Positions 50,193-60,110 of a stretch of 64,000 nt of DNA are shown here, piece after piece (the stretch's first letter is position 1; each line of letters starts with the position of its first letter). The position numbers and the translations under genes are program-made. Below the pieces are notes generated by a model. It saw nothing but the letters and a program-made list of their open reading frames with translations, had not been told where the DNA came from and searched no databases. The stretch comes from Pelagophyceae sp. CCMP2097 (taxonomy: Eukaryota; Sar; Pelagophyceae): contig MU657186.1 in the NCBI GenBank assembly GCA_026770575.1, positions 204,030-268,029 of the forward strand, in the 5' to 3' direction.

Positions 50193-52916
50193 TTAGTCGA
50201 GATCGAACATGTCGGCGGCCTCGGGCCGAGACGCGCCGGACTTTTCGGGCTCCTCTTCGCTCCGTCGCTTTGGCCGCGTCAACGCCGAGTCGCCGCTGCC
50301 TCGGCCCGAGTCGCCGTCTTCCGAATCGCCCGCCTCGGGCGGCTGCACGGGGCCCGCGGGCCGCCGCCGCCGCGCCTTGGGCGGGTCCGCGAGCGGCGGG
50401 TCCGCGAGCGGCGGCTCTGCGAGCGGCGGATCCGCGAGCGGCGGATCCGCGAGCGGCTCTGCCTGCGGCGGCGGCGGGCCGGCGGGCGGCTGCGGCGGAA
50501 ACGAGAGCCGGCGCGTCCGGCGCGGCGGCGCGTCGTCGCCTCGTTCGTCGGCGTGGCGCCGCGGCTTGTCGACGCTGCGCCGCTTGCGCGCGTCGTCCGC
50601 AGGCCGCGCGTCCGCGGGCCAAGCGTCGCCGGCGCGCGCGCCGCTCCGCGAGGCGCGCTCTGACCGCTCGGCGAGGTGATGCTGCTCGGGCGGCGGCGGC
50701 GTGATGATCTCAATGTCGATTTGCGAGATGACGTCGAGCGGCAGCGGCGCCCCGCGCGCGACGGTCGGAAGCGCGCTTCCGCGCGCTTCGCGGCCGAGGT
50801 AGGCGAGCTGCTCGGCCGTATCGCGGCCCCGCGCGATTGAAAGTTGCGGGTCTCGCGCGTCGTCGAGTTCGGCAGCGGCGTCGAGGACGTCGGCATCGAA
50901 GCTTGCGGCCACGTCTGCTAAATGCCCGAGGTCGTCCCAGGGCGTCGCCGTCTGGGCCCCGACGGTGACGAGGATGTGCGCCAGCGCGGCGCCCTGCCGC
51001 CTTGAAAGCGTCGCAGCCTGGCGCGCTTTCGTTGCAGAAGCCTCGGCGTCGCGCGCGTCCGCGTCGATGGCCTGCGCCGTAGCCTGCAACGCCGCCGCCG
51101 CCGCGGCGCGCCCCGAGTAAGGCGCGTGGAGCGGTTTCGGCGCGTGCAGCGGCGTTTCGCGGCCCACCTCAGCGCCAGCGGCGTCCGCGTCGGCCATCAC
51201 TTCGACGTTTGTGCGCAGCGCCAAGACGCGCGAACGCGCGGCGTGGCGCCTTGCTTCGGTGGCAGCCGTCGCCGCCGTGCGCGCGAGGCCGGAACTCCTC
51301 TCCGTCGAGCCGCGCGCGGCGGTCTGGGCGTCGTCGGCGGCGCGCTTGGCCGCCCTTTTCGCAGTGCGCGCCAAGCCGGCGAGGCCCGAAAGTCTGGCGG
51401 CGACGGCCTCGAGGAGGCGGTCGACGGCGTCGCCATCGTCGGTCTTTCGCACCCTGTCGTGTTTGGCCATCCCGCGCCTCTCCTGCTGCTCGCGGAAGGC
51501 CTCGTGGCGTCGCTCGCCCATTACAAAAGTAAGCTTCAGCGGCCGCGGCGCCCCGGCCAAGGTGGCGAGCATGTCCTCGAAGACGGGTTCGACGATGACC
51601 TCGTCGTTGATGGCCACGAGCTCGTCCGTGGGCTTCAGCGGCCCCGGGAAGATGGCACACCAAGAAAACGTCTCGTCGACTGCCACAAAGCGCCGGCCGC
51701 GGTTGCCGTAGCGCGCCAGGGAAATGCTTAAGCCGAGGCGCGGCTCTTCGAAGACGTGGTCGAAGACTGCGCCGTGGCCGCGCATGGCAGAAACGTGGGC
51801 ATCCAAAAGAGCCGCCAAACGGTCGTAGTGCATGTACTGCAGCCGCTCGCGCAGCCCCGCGAGGCGCGCTTTCTCTTTCTCCGACGGCGCCGCGCCCGCG
51901 GCGGCAGCGGCGGCCTCCAGGTTGCGCAGCTCGGCCCGCAGCCCACCTCTCGCTCTTTGGAGCTCAACGTCCACGGCGTCGTAGCCTCTTTGGACGTGCC
52001 GCGACAGCGCCTCGCCCTTGGAGAGGCCGCTCTCGCCCGCCAGCGCCACGGCAGCGCGCGCGCGGGCCTTGAGGTGCTCGGCGTCGGACAGTCGCGACAC
52101 ACCTTTTTTCTCCGACGGAGAGAGGCGATAGCTCCGCCGCGCCTCAAGCGCGGGCGCGGGCGCAGGCGCATCCGCCAAGAGCGCCGGCGCGTCGGTCCGC
52201 CGTCGCGCGGACGGCGGCGTCGCCGCGGTGGCGGACAGAGGCGGCGCCGCGAAGAACTGCGCGTTCCGCTCGCGCTTCGGCGTCGTCGCCTCGATCGCAA
52301 GAGGCCTGCGCGAGGCATACGCGACGACGGCGCGAGTGTTCGCAAATGTCGGCGACGTTTGCACCAACGCCAGCGTCTCCGCCGTGAGAGGCTGCACCGC
52401 CGGGGGCGTGTAGTCCTCAAACGCCAGCCGCTCCTCGGGAGACCCCGCGGAAGTCGGCGACGTGTACGGGATGGGCATGCCCTTGATCGGCCGCACCGGC
52501 GGCGGCGTGCGGTCCAGAAACGGCAGAACCTCGTCCGGCGGCGCGGGCGGCGGCGCGGGCAGGGCGCGCCGGCGCCGTTCCGACGGCTGCGCCTCGAGCT
52601 TGCGCGGCGACGGCTGCGCGGTTGCGTTGCGGCCGAGGAGCGCGCTGAGCGTCTTGCGTCGCTTGGGCGCCGTCGGCTTTGGCGGCTTGCCATCAGGTGG
52701 TTTGTCTGCGGGCCTGAAGCGCACCGAGTCGTCCCATTCGTCGGCGGGTCGCGCGGGCCGCTGCAGGCCCAGCGACGCGACGAAGGCGGAGTAGGCCGTG
52801 CGCTTCGGCGCCGGTTTTAGAAGCGCCGGCGGCGCGCTCGAGCTCCGGGAGACCTTGCGCGGCCGCCCGAAGAGCGTGCGGTTCGTCTGCGGCGCCTTCG
52901 AATTCGTTGGCGCCAT
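50193..52916 (-). CDS. Large disordered protein with a central PDZ-like domain
   Basis: The product is 907 residues, single exon, from MAPTNSKAPQTNRTLFGRPR. The N-terminal 330 residues are basic and Pro-rich, with several short linear repeats (TPPxVxPx, SPTSAGSPEE). A charged helical stretch (RARGGLRAELRNLEAAA...) precedes a PDZ-like domain: FEEPRLGLSISLARYGNRGR, then AIFPGPLKPTDELVAINDEV and RPLKLTFVMGERR. A long Ala-rich helical region follows. The C-terminus carries five or six LADPP/LAEPP repeats and an acidic end (DSEDGDSGRGSGD). A scaffold role is inferred from the PDZ-like part only. It is divergent (320 bp) from another PDZ-like gene. Confidence 0.72.
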   Translation of the reverse strand: MAPTNSKAPQTNRTLFGRPRKVSRSSSAPPALLKPAPKRTAYSAFVASLGLQRPARPADEWDDSVRFRPADKPPDGKPPKPTAPKRRKTLSALLGRNATAQPSPRKLEAQPSERRRRALPAPPPAPPDEVLPFLDRTPPPVRPIKGMPIPYTSPTSAGSPEERLAFEDYTPPAVQPLTAETLALVQTSPTFANTRAVVAYASRRPLAIEATTPKRERNAQFFAAPPLSATAATPPSARRRTDAPALLADAPAPAPALEARRSYRLSPSEKKGVSRLSDAEHLKARARAAVALAGESGLSKGEALSRHVQRGYDAVDVELQRARGGLRAELRNLEAAAAAAGAAPSEKEKARLAGLRERLQYMHYDRLAALLDAHVSAMRGHGAVFDHVFEEPRLGLSISLARYGNRGRRFVAVDETFSWCAIFPGPLKPTDELVAINDEVIVEPVFEDMLATLAGAPRPLKLTFVMGERRHEAFREQQERRGMAKHDRVRKTDDGDAVDRLLEAVAARLSGLAGLARTAKRAAKRAADDAQTAARGSTERSSGLARTAATAATEARRHAARSRVLALRTNVEVMADADAAGAEVGRETPLHAPKPLHAPYSGRAAAAAALQATAQAIDADARDAEASATKARQAATLSRRQGAALAHILVTVGAQTATPWDDLGHLADVAASFDADVLDAAAELDDARDPQLSIARGRDTAEQLAYLGREARGSALPTVARGAPLPLDVISQIDIEIITPPPPEQHHLAERSERASRSGARAGDAWPADARPADDARKRRSVDKPRRHADERGDDAPPRRTRRLSFPPQPPAGPPPPQAEPLADPPLADPPLAEPPLADPPLADPPKARRRRPAGPVQPPEAGDSEDGDSGRGSGDSALTRPKRRSEEEPEKSGASRPEAADMFDLD

Positions 52917-53236
52917 CGCCCCGGTTTCGCACAGGGTAAACTAGGGCGCCACCGCGAACCCCGTACACAGGGCGGCCATGCCCGACGACAGACGATTTTC
53001 GTCGAGCGGAATCAAAGTCGAACGAAAACGCCGTCCGTTCCAACGGTTCGAACACCCCGAAGATGCCCAGGAGCCGCGCACGCCTCGCCGCTGTGTTCGC
53101 GCTCGGCGATCAGCTCTAACCCTGAGGCTGGCGCCGTTTTTGCGGTTTCATTTTTGAGAAAGTTTTATAAAATACGTACGACGCGCGTCTCGCGCGGCGT
53201 CGGGGTGTCGAGTCCGGGCGCGTTGTATCGGTGGCG

Positions 53237-54387
53237 ATGGGCGCCGGCGCGTCGCAGCAGCACGTGGCGCAGCAGCCTTCGAATCAGGCGGCGCCCGTGG
53301 CGTGGACGCGTGGAGGGGCGACGGCCGCCTCGTTCGAGTTGGTCGCGAAAATGGTCGGTCAAGGCTTTCCCGCATCGGACATCGAAGTCCGCGCGACAGA
53401 GGGTGGCAAGACCGCATCGGCCAAGGAAGGCTTCGTGCGTCCAAGCGCTCGCCCGCATAGAGACGACGCCCTGCGCCCCCGACGCCCCGCGCCCCCGACG
53501 CCCCGCGCGGGCGCACGAAGCCAGGGGCGTCGGGGAGGCGTACGGGGGTGGGCACGTACGCGCGCGCGACCTCGCTCTATGGCCCTCTCTGCTAGGTCTG
53601 GGGCGACGTGCACGGCATCTCCGCGGGCCGCTCGCGAAACGGCGCCGCGCTGAGCGCCATCCCCTGGGACGCGCCCGGCTTGAGCTTCTCCAGCAGCGGC
53701 GAGGTCCTCGAGATCGCTTGCGACGGCGCCGTCTGGAAAGCGAGGCGCCGCGTCCCAAACGCGTTGCGGAGGCGGGGTCCGACGCGGGGGCTGCCTCCTC
53801 GCAGCGCTGCGCGCGCGTCGTGCGACCGTCGGTGACTTTTGGTGGTAGCTCGGCGTGCGCAACGCCATGGTGGCCAAGTGGCTGTCGGCGTACCTGCACG
53901 CGTTTCTTCCCGACCGTTCAGAGTACACTGTAGTCTTCCACGAATGGGGCGCCCTCGGCATCCGCTTTGCAATGTACAGCGAAGTCGTCATCCCCGTCGT
54001 CTTCACGATCGACGACCCGGCGAAATCCCTCGGCGTGCGGCCGGCGTCGGTGCTCCACGCGCTGAACGGCGAGCTCGTCTCGGGACGGCCCGAGCAGGAA
54101 GACTTTTTGGACTTTGTCTCTTCATCTTCCTTCCCGAAGACGCTCCTCTTCAAGCGACCGACGTCCGCGTTGGACTTGGTGCAGGAAGCCGCCGCCGACG
54201 TCGAAAAGTACAAGTCAGTCCCCCGTCGCGTCGGCGCGCCCTGGGCCTCCGCGGCGCCCGAGCCGCCGCGCGTAGGCGGAGTAGCCGGAAATCGTCCGGG
54301 AAATCACCCGTGACGTCACCCGCTACGAGTCCAAAGGGCAAGGAGCCGCCGTCCAGCAGCCCGCCGCCGTCGCCCAAGGCCGACTGA
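53237..54387 (+). CDS. N-myristoylation-type PDZ-like protein (four exons)
   Basis: Exon 1 (53237-53434) starts MGAGASQQHVAQQPSNQA; Gly2 with Ser6 is a strong myristoylation signal. Intron 53435-53595 (GTGCGT...GCTAG) is in phase with exon 2 (VWGDVHGISAGRSRNGAALS). Exon 3 starts near 53849 (LGVRNAMVAKWLSAYLHAFL); the exon 2 donor is not settled. It encodes a PDZ-like core: GIRFAMYSEVVIPVVFTIDD, then LGVRPASVLHALNGELVSG and FPKTLLFKR. Intron 54214-54275 joins in phase to a Ser/Pro/Lys tail (SGKSPVTSPATSPKGKEP). A membrane-tethered scaffold is likely (inference). Confidence 0.65.
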
Positions 54388-54915
54388 GCCGCCCCGCCGG
54401 CCGCCGGCGCCGCCGTCCCATGCACATATCGCGCACGCTCCAACGGCGCCCGGGCGAGGAACTTTCGAAAGACCTTGTGCGAACTTTAGAAGACGTCCTC
54501 GGCAAAAAAAGCATCCGGGCCGATGCGACGCCACTTGCCTTGTCCAGGCTGTCTTCCTGTGTTCAGGCCAGGTGTCCTTTCGGGTTGCGCCGCTGCTCTT
54601 TGGACTTGCTAGTTACTTTCAGAGACTAGGATTCCTATGGCGCCAATGTTTCTTAGGGTGGCTTCTTAGCTCGAGGTCCCTTTCTCGGGATAGAGCCGAT
54701 TCCTGCCCAGACACGACGAAAGCGCGGGACACCGGCGTGGGCTCGGACGCCCCTCGTGGACTTTCCCCTTTGAGTACTCGCTTCACTGTGCACATCGCCT
54801 GAACTCTTGCAGGACCCTTGCTTGCAATCTCGGCCCGGCGGTGCCGCCGCCGGCGCGGCCGTGGAACACTGGTTACGGCGCCCGCGGATGCGCGCCGTGG
54901 GATTCTACCGGTTCT
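54388..54915. other. Intergenic; nothing recognised
   Basis: About 530 bp between the end of the PDZ-like gene and the convergent end of the Cys-rich gene. One short open frame (54420-54629) has no features. The base composition is less GC-rich than in the flanking genes, with several agg/tcc runs. Confidence 0.5.
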
Positions 54916-55959
54916 TTAGTTCGTATGGAAGGCTGCGCTGTGGCTGCAGTAGTGTCGGCGGGACCCGCGGCTGTCCCAGGGCGCGGCGAGTTTGCCGCCG
55001 TGGCGCGCGGGCCCGTGCGCGGCTAAGGCAGCGTCGACGTGGCGCAGGACGTAGGCCTCGACGAGCTTGGCGCCGAAGCGGCGCGCGACGCGCGCGTTTG
55101 TGTAGCCGTGCCTCAGGACCATGGGCTCGCAGTCGAGCCACGACGCGCCGGCGCGCTGCGCGGCGCAGCGTTTGGCGCGCTGCGCGCGCGTGTCGCGTCG
55201 AAACGCGCCCGGCGCGAAGCGGCACGCGCCGCTCTGGCAGACGAACGGCGCGTGCGCGACGTTCCCGCAAAGCATGCAGACCCAAAGAGGCAGCACCGAG
55301 CAGGCGCAGCCGCCCTCGCGCCTCGCGCAGTCGCCGCAGCCTGCGCGCGGTGGTCGCGTGGCCGTGCTGCAGCCGCCGTCGTCGAGGTCGCCGAGCGCGG
55401 CGTCGCAGCGGTCGAGCGCGGTCCGCTGCGCACGCGCAAAGGCCGTGCAGACGCCGCCAAACTCGGTGGCGCCGGCCGCCGCGCCCCACGCGGCGCCGCT
55501 ATATTCGAGAATCAAGTCGAGGAGCACGCTGCCGGGGCCTAGCACGGCCGCGCGCAGGTGTAGCAGCGACTCGGCGGACTTCAAGGACTTGGCGGACTTG
55601 GCGCCTCGTGGATCGGCGCTGCCTCGCGGCTCGGCGCCAGCCCACATCCTCCAAAGGCCGCGCGCCGGGCAGGCGGGCGGCAGAGGAGAGGCGAGCGCCG
55701 CCGAAGTCGGGGAGGCTTGTCCGGGGGGGGCCTGCTTCTCCGCAACGTTCTTGGGGGGCTTCTCTGGGTTCGAAAATTTGGTCTCCCGAAAAAGGGTACT
55801 CGCGGAGCCTTCGAACGCGGCCCGCTCATGCGCGACGGGCGGCGCTGCATCAACGAGGAGCCGCGAGGCTAGGCACCCCACAGCTTTGTCTGTGAATTTA
55901 TAGTCAATGACAGTGAATGACAAGAAGCCTCCACGCAGCGCTCCTACCCTGGAGTACAA
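54916..55959 (-). CDS. Cys-rich, probably zinc-binding protein of unknown function
   Basis: The product is 347 residues in one open frame. The N-terminal half is low complexity, with an Ala/Lys/Ser patch (AKSAKSLKSAESLLHLRAAV). The middle has a Cys cluster: GCGDCARREGGCACSVLPLW, then VCMLCGNVAHAPFVCQSGAC, with CxxC and paired Cys spacing that could bind two zinc ions. The end (RHGYTNARVARRFGAKLVEA) is helical. It resembles small ubiquitin-ligase-type fingers only in spacing. The start is uncertain, since MYSRVGALRGGF has weak support. Confidence 0.55.
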   Translation of the reverse strand: MYSRVGALRGGFLSFTVIDYKFTDKAVGCLASRLLVDAAPPVAHERAAFEGSASTLFRETKFSNPEKPPKNVAEKQAPPGQASPTSAALASPLPPACPARGLWRMWAGAEPRGSADPRGAKSAKSLKSAESLLHLRAAVLGPGSVLLDLILEYSGAAWGAAAGATEFGGVCTAFARAQRTALDRCDAALGDLDDGGCSTATRPPRAGCGDCARREGGCACSVLPLWVCMLCGNVAHAPFVCQSGACRFAPGAFRRDTRAQRAKRCAAQRAGASWLDCEPMVLRHGYTNARVARRFGAKLVEAYVLRHVDAALAAHGPARHGGKLAAPWDSRGSRRHYCSHSAAFHTN

Positions 55960-56155
55960 TTAATATTCAAGGGCCTGGAGCCTATCCCAAACGTGCAATC
56001 CAACATGCACCGCCTTAGCTCTGAGCTCGGCGCCTCGAGTGATCCCGGAAACCTGTAAGGCATTTCAAAACGCTGCCGAGCCGGCGGCGGCGGGTGAGCT
56101 CGTCGCGTCGGCCCGAAGGGACCGCCGTGGCGCGTCCAGGATTTTGTGCGGCGCG

Positions 56156-57006
56156 TCACCTTCGTTCGTTGCGCGGCGTGTACGTCTCCCGAAAGCGCCG
56201 CAGCGGCGCGGCGGTCTTGAGCCGCTGCGCAGCCGTGCGGCAGTCGGCGCTGCGGCCGCATTTCCGCCGGAGCGACGCGAGCGCGTCGTCGTAGAGGCAT
56301 TGGCCCACGTCCGTGCCGCGCGCGCCGTCCATCATGGGCACCACCGAGCCGCCGACCTAGCGGGCACGAAAGGTGCGGAGGAGCGGGCGACTGACTCGAC
56401 GGCGGGGCCTCGCGGGCGGTGGAAAGAACAAGGCGCTTTCGACAGATGCATGGCGCACCCTCCTCGCATAGAGCACGCCCCTTTCCGGGAGGCCTTTTGC
56501 GTAACTGGGGGTCATGACGGGCGCCTGCCTGCGCGAAAGGCGACCTTTGTCGACGACGACGCCAAGGACGCGCCCGCCCTCGACGTCAAAGGCCTAATCG
56601 CCGCCCGTATAAACGGCGGGAGCCGCGGTTGACCGGCGCACCGCGTTGAACGGGAGGCAGATTGCAAAGTCGTGCGGCCGGCCGCCCTCGCGCGCCGAAA
56701 TGACCGGGAGCTCGAACCGCGGGTGCACCGCGCCTGCGGGCGACCGTGTCGGGCTGTTCGTAGAGGTGTCTTCGCGTCGGGAGGGCCGCCGGTCGTTCGT
56801 ATAAGTAACGTCGGGAGTGCTGACGCCGGTTCCTCGCCGCAGTCGGCGTCGCAAACGATGGGCGCCCCGCGCGCAAATTGCGCCTTCCAGTCCGGGCAGC
56901 GCACGTCGAGCTCGTTGAACGCCGGCACGTTTCGCTCCCGGGAACCCTTGCGCCAGCACGCGGCGGCGCCGCCGAGGCAGAGCAGCGCCAGAGCCCGCTG
57001 AAGCAT
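56156..57006 (-). CDS. Predicted secreted protein, multi-exon, unknown
   Basis: The start at 57006 gives a signal peptide (MLQRALALLCLGGAAACWRK), then NVPAFNELDVRCPDWKAQFA and IVCDADCGEE. A later exon reads ELPVISAREGGRPHDFAICL-PFNA and splices (56586-56631, GTGCGC...GATTAG, phase 0) to AFDVEGGRVLGVVVDKGRLS. A further phase-0 junction (GTGCGC...GCTAG, acceptor at about 56360) leads to VGGSVVPMMDGARGTDVGQC and the end ETYTPRNER. The junction between the first two pieces (about 56730-56860) was not resolved. Paired Cys and the signal peptide fit an extracellular or endomembrane location. No family recognised. Confidence 0.5.
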
Positions 57007-57387
57007 GGCGACCGACCTCCCGGGACAATCGAGCCCGAGCTTCTGCGAGCCTGAGAACAAGGCCAACAGATCTGGAAGGGCGCCTCGCTCTCGCCTCGTC
57101 TCGCCTCGAGCTTCTGCGAGAACAAGACTTTTCGATCGGCAAGGGCGCCTCGCCCCCGACGACGTCCCGGAGACCGGCGAGGTCTAGGACACTCGCGAGG
57201 ACAGCTGTTCCGAGCCACACATGTTCCAACGTCGCCGAAAGCGATGCGTCCGTTACAGCTGTAACTACATACGCATACACAAGACTTAGTGTACTTGTAC
57301 GCGCTAGCAAGAACAAGTGCGCTACGCCCCACCCAGGGTCTGAAGCGAGCCAGATCACACTTTAGCCATACACATTCGGAAACTATG

Positions 57388-59751
57388 TCACCTCCTTGGG
57401 GAGACGGTCGGGAGGACGGTCGGCGCGGGTGGCGCGTCGGCTTCCAGCACCGCCTCGTCCGCGGCCGTGCGCAGCGGCTGGGCGGGGAGCCGCGGCTCGT
57501 CGGGCGCCGGCGCCGGGGGCGGTCCCGTCGCGTCGGGCTGCCGCGCGGCGCGCCGCCGGCCGGCGTCGCCGAATTTCGCGGCGGACCGCAGGAGCAGGCG
57601 CGTTTTGCCGGCGGCGCCGCGCAGGCCGCGCCGGTGGCACTGGGCCGTGGCCGCGGAGCCCGTTTGGATGGCGTACTCCCTATACGCAGACGCGTCTCCG
57701 TCGAGCCAGGGCAGCTCGAGGCGGCCGATGTTGTCGGAGGTCTTGACGTCCAAAGTAAAGTCGGCGGAGCCGTCGTCAAGGAGCTTCAGCACGGCGGCGA
57801 CGTCTTGGCCGACGTCTTCCGTCTCGCGGTGCCGCGCGCCCGCCACGGCCAAGAGTCGGTGGATGCGCTTGTGGCGTAACTGCCCGCAGAGCACTTCGGA
57901 CTCTCCCGCGAGTTCACAAGACACGCTGGCGCAAATCCGGACGACGTGGCGGTACTTCGCCCAGCGCAGAGCCGTCTCCGCGAGGACGTCGATAATACGG
58001 CCGACGCCGAGCATCTGCAGCGCCGTCTGCCGCGCGGCCGCGTTGCGGGCCAGTGCGAGGCACAAACTCAGCGTCCAGCAGTGCAGGTGCGTCACCTCGA
58101 CGCCGTCGGGGCCGGCGGAGTCGTCTTCGATTGTGCGGTGCGCGGAAGCGATGCGAAACGCGCGCAACCGCGCCCCTTGCGACGGCTCGTGCGGCGAGTC
58201 ACCCGCCCGGTCGTTGTACGGGGCGTAGTCCGGCGGCCGCGGCGCCGCGGCGGCGACGCGCGATTCGGCGCGGAGTGCAAAGTCGGCTTCCGTCTGCGCG
58301 TCGAAGAGCGTCTGGCACCGTTGGTGGAGTAAAGCCAGCGCGATCGTGAGCCCGCCGGAAGAGAGGACGGCGGCCCAGCAGGCCTCGTCGTAATGCGCGG
58401 CGACGTTTGCGAAGAAGACCAGAGCCAGGCGGAGCGAGGCGTAGTCGTCTTCGCAGGGCCCGCCGGCGTCGAGGTAGCGCACGAGGCGCTCGGGCACGCC
58501 CAAATCGACGAGTTCCACCGCGCCGGCTCTTTTCACTGCTTGGGCGCCGCACCAGCGCACGCAGTTGCGGTACATGGTCCGTATATCTTGCCGGGGCATT
58601 GGGGCGGACGTGACGAGGAGGTTTTCGGCTTCGACGGCGTCCAACGCCTTAAAATAATCCGCAGTCTCGCGGTCAGGCGCCGTCGTCGCGTCGAGGCGCT
58701 TTTGGAGCGTCTTGTCGCGTTCCGCGAGGAAGGCGACTGCCATGGCGATGGTCGCGACCGTGTTTGCGAGGTCCGCGTCCAGCCGCAGACGCCTCAAAAC
58801 CTCCTGCCGCGTCCCCGCCTTGTTCTTCTTCTTGTGCGCCGCTAAAAGCCCTGCGTCGCTGCGCACCAGCATGTCCTCGACGCCGCGCCGCGCCGCCTCG
58901 GAAGCGCCGGTCTCTGGGGCCCAACCTTTGAACGCGGCGTCGGAAACGGCCTCGTTTAAAGCCGCCTGCGCCGCCTGCGTCCGCGCCACGCGCTGGTACG
59001 CCTGCGAGTTCAGCCGCGCGTAGTCCGCGTCCGTGCCCATGGCCGTCGACCCGCCGTCGCCCTTGAGCTCGAGGCTGACGGCAGTTGTGCCCGGCGCCGG
59101 CGTCTCTTGGTGCGTCTCGATGAGCGTCGAGAGGAGCACGTCCGCGTCCGACGGCTCCACAATGTACATGTTGCCGTCGACGAGCGACGCGATGCGGGAG
59201 ACGAAGACGCCCTCGGTCGAGTGCCGCACGGAACCGCAATTTAGAATTTCGAGCGCCGCCTCGATTCGCTGCGTCAGCTTCGGCCACGCCAGTTCAGGCA
59301 GTTTTAGCAGGTACTCGACGTCGACGCGTTTCTGCACGTCTGGCGCGCCGTCGCGCTGCACGTAAATCGTCAGCAGACGCGAACGCTTGGACATCTCGTC
59401 GTCGTCCTCAAGCGTGTGCTCCGCGATTTGCGCGTGCGCCGACGCCGCGCCGGCCAGCCGCCGCTTCTCCGCGGCGAGGACGTCGTCGAGTGATTCGGGC
59501 GGCCGGTAGCCATTGCGTTGCGGTGGCGTTGGCGGCTCTTGCGCGTAGTCTCGGACGTCCGCGCGGTCAGGCCTGCGCCGCACCGTCCGATGCTTCGCCG
59601 CCACCTTGGCCAGGCGCTCCGACCGCAGCCGCTCGTTCCACTCGTGCACGAGCGTGCCGCCTAGCGACGATTGAGTCGACTCGCCATGCTGGCGCGTGAC
59701 GCGCTGTCTACTCTGACGCGTGATCCGTGCGCGTGCACGTACCGACGCCAT
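57388..59751 (-). CDS. Doublecortin-like / armadillo-like protein
   Basis: From the Met at 59751 (MASVRARARITRQSRQRVTR) the product is 787 residues; the frame is open further upstream but Arg-rich and unlike protein. Residues about 120-215 (SRLLTIYVQRDGAPDVQKRV, KLTQRIEAALEIL, then EGVFVSRIASLVDGNMYIVE) follow the doublecortin pattern of a tubulin-binding ubiquitin-like fold (L..Y.NGD...lT..l......G.V..L..L.dG..YV). The C-terminal half is helical repeats such as VRWCGAQAVKRAGAVELVDL and LRLALVFFANVAAHYDEACW, resembling armadillo/HEAT. This suggests a microtubule- or cilium-linked protein. Both domain calls are by pattern only. Confidence 0.65.
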   Translation of the reverse strand: MASVRARARITRQSRQRVTRQHGESTQSSLGGTLVHEWNERLRSERLAKVAAKHRTVRRRPDRADVRDYAQEPPTPPQRNGYRPPESLDDVLAAEKRRLAGAASAHAQIAEHTLEDDDEMSKRSRLLTIYVQRDGAPDVQKRVDVEYLLKLPELAWPKLTQRIEAALEILNCGSVRHSTEGVFVSRIASLVDGNMYIVEPSDADVLLSTLIETHQETPAPGTTAVSLELKGDGGSTAMGTDADYARLNSQAYQRVARTQAAQAALNEAVSDAAFKGWAPETGASEAARRGVEDMLVRSDAGLLAAHKKKNKAGTRQEVLRRLRLDADLANTVATIAMAVAFLAERDKTLQKRLDATTAPDRETADYFKALDAVEAENLLVTSAPMPRQDIRTMYRNCVRWCGAQAVKRAGAVELVDLGVPERLVRYLDAGGPCEDDYASLRLALVFFANVAAHYDEACWAAVLSSGGLTIALALLHQRCQTLFDAQTEADFALRAESRVAAAAPRPPDYAPYNDRAGDSPHEPSQGARLRAFRIASAHRTIEDDSAGPDGVEVTHLHCWTLSLCLALARNAAARQTALQMLGVGRIIDVLAETALRWAKYRHVVRICASVSCELAGESEVLCGQLRHKRIHRLLAVAGARHRETEDVGQDVAAVLKLLDDGSADFTLDVKTSDNIGRLELPWLDGDASAYREYAIQTGSAATAQCHRRGLRGAAGKTRLLLRSAAKFGDAGRRRAARQPDATGPPPAPAPDEPRLPAQPLRTAADEAVLEADAPPAPTVLPTVSPRR

Positions 59752-60110
59752 CCTCGATGACAAACTTGTTGAACCTCTGCCGCAGCTCGCCCGAGAGCTG
59801 CGGCATCGCGCCCTGCTTAGGCGGGCGGGCGGCCCGTGGCACTCGCCCTGAGGAGCCCTCGAAAGGAAGACGACCAACCCTCTTCGAACGAGGTGCTGCT
59901 CGAGGAGCCGGAGGCACGAGCGACGGCGGCGCACTAGCAAGAACTTCGATGCCGCCGCGCCATCGTCGCGCCGGGCTCTGTGGCGGCGTTGGCGCCGTTG
60001 CTCTGACGAGTAAAGAAGATTTGATATATCCCCTCTTGCGGAGGGGGCTTCTTCGTCCCGAGCCGCCTCGGAGTGGGCATGGAGGGTCTTGTTATCTACG
60101 GCCGCTCGTG

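Noticed and set aside
51756..52820. 354-codon plus-strand frame
   Set aside because: Antisense to the 907-residue PDZ-like gene; Arg-dominated composition.
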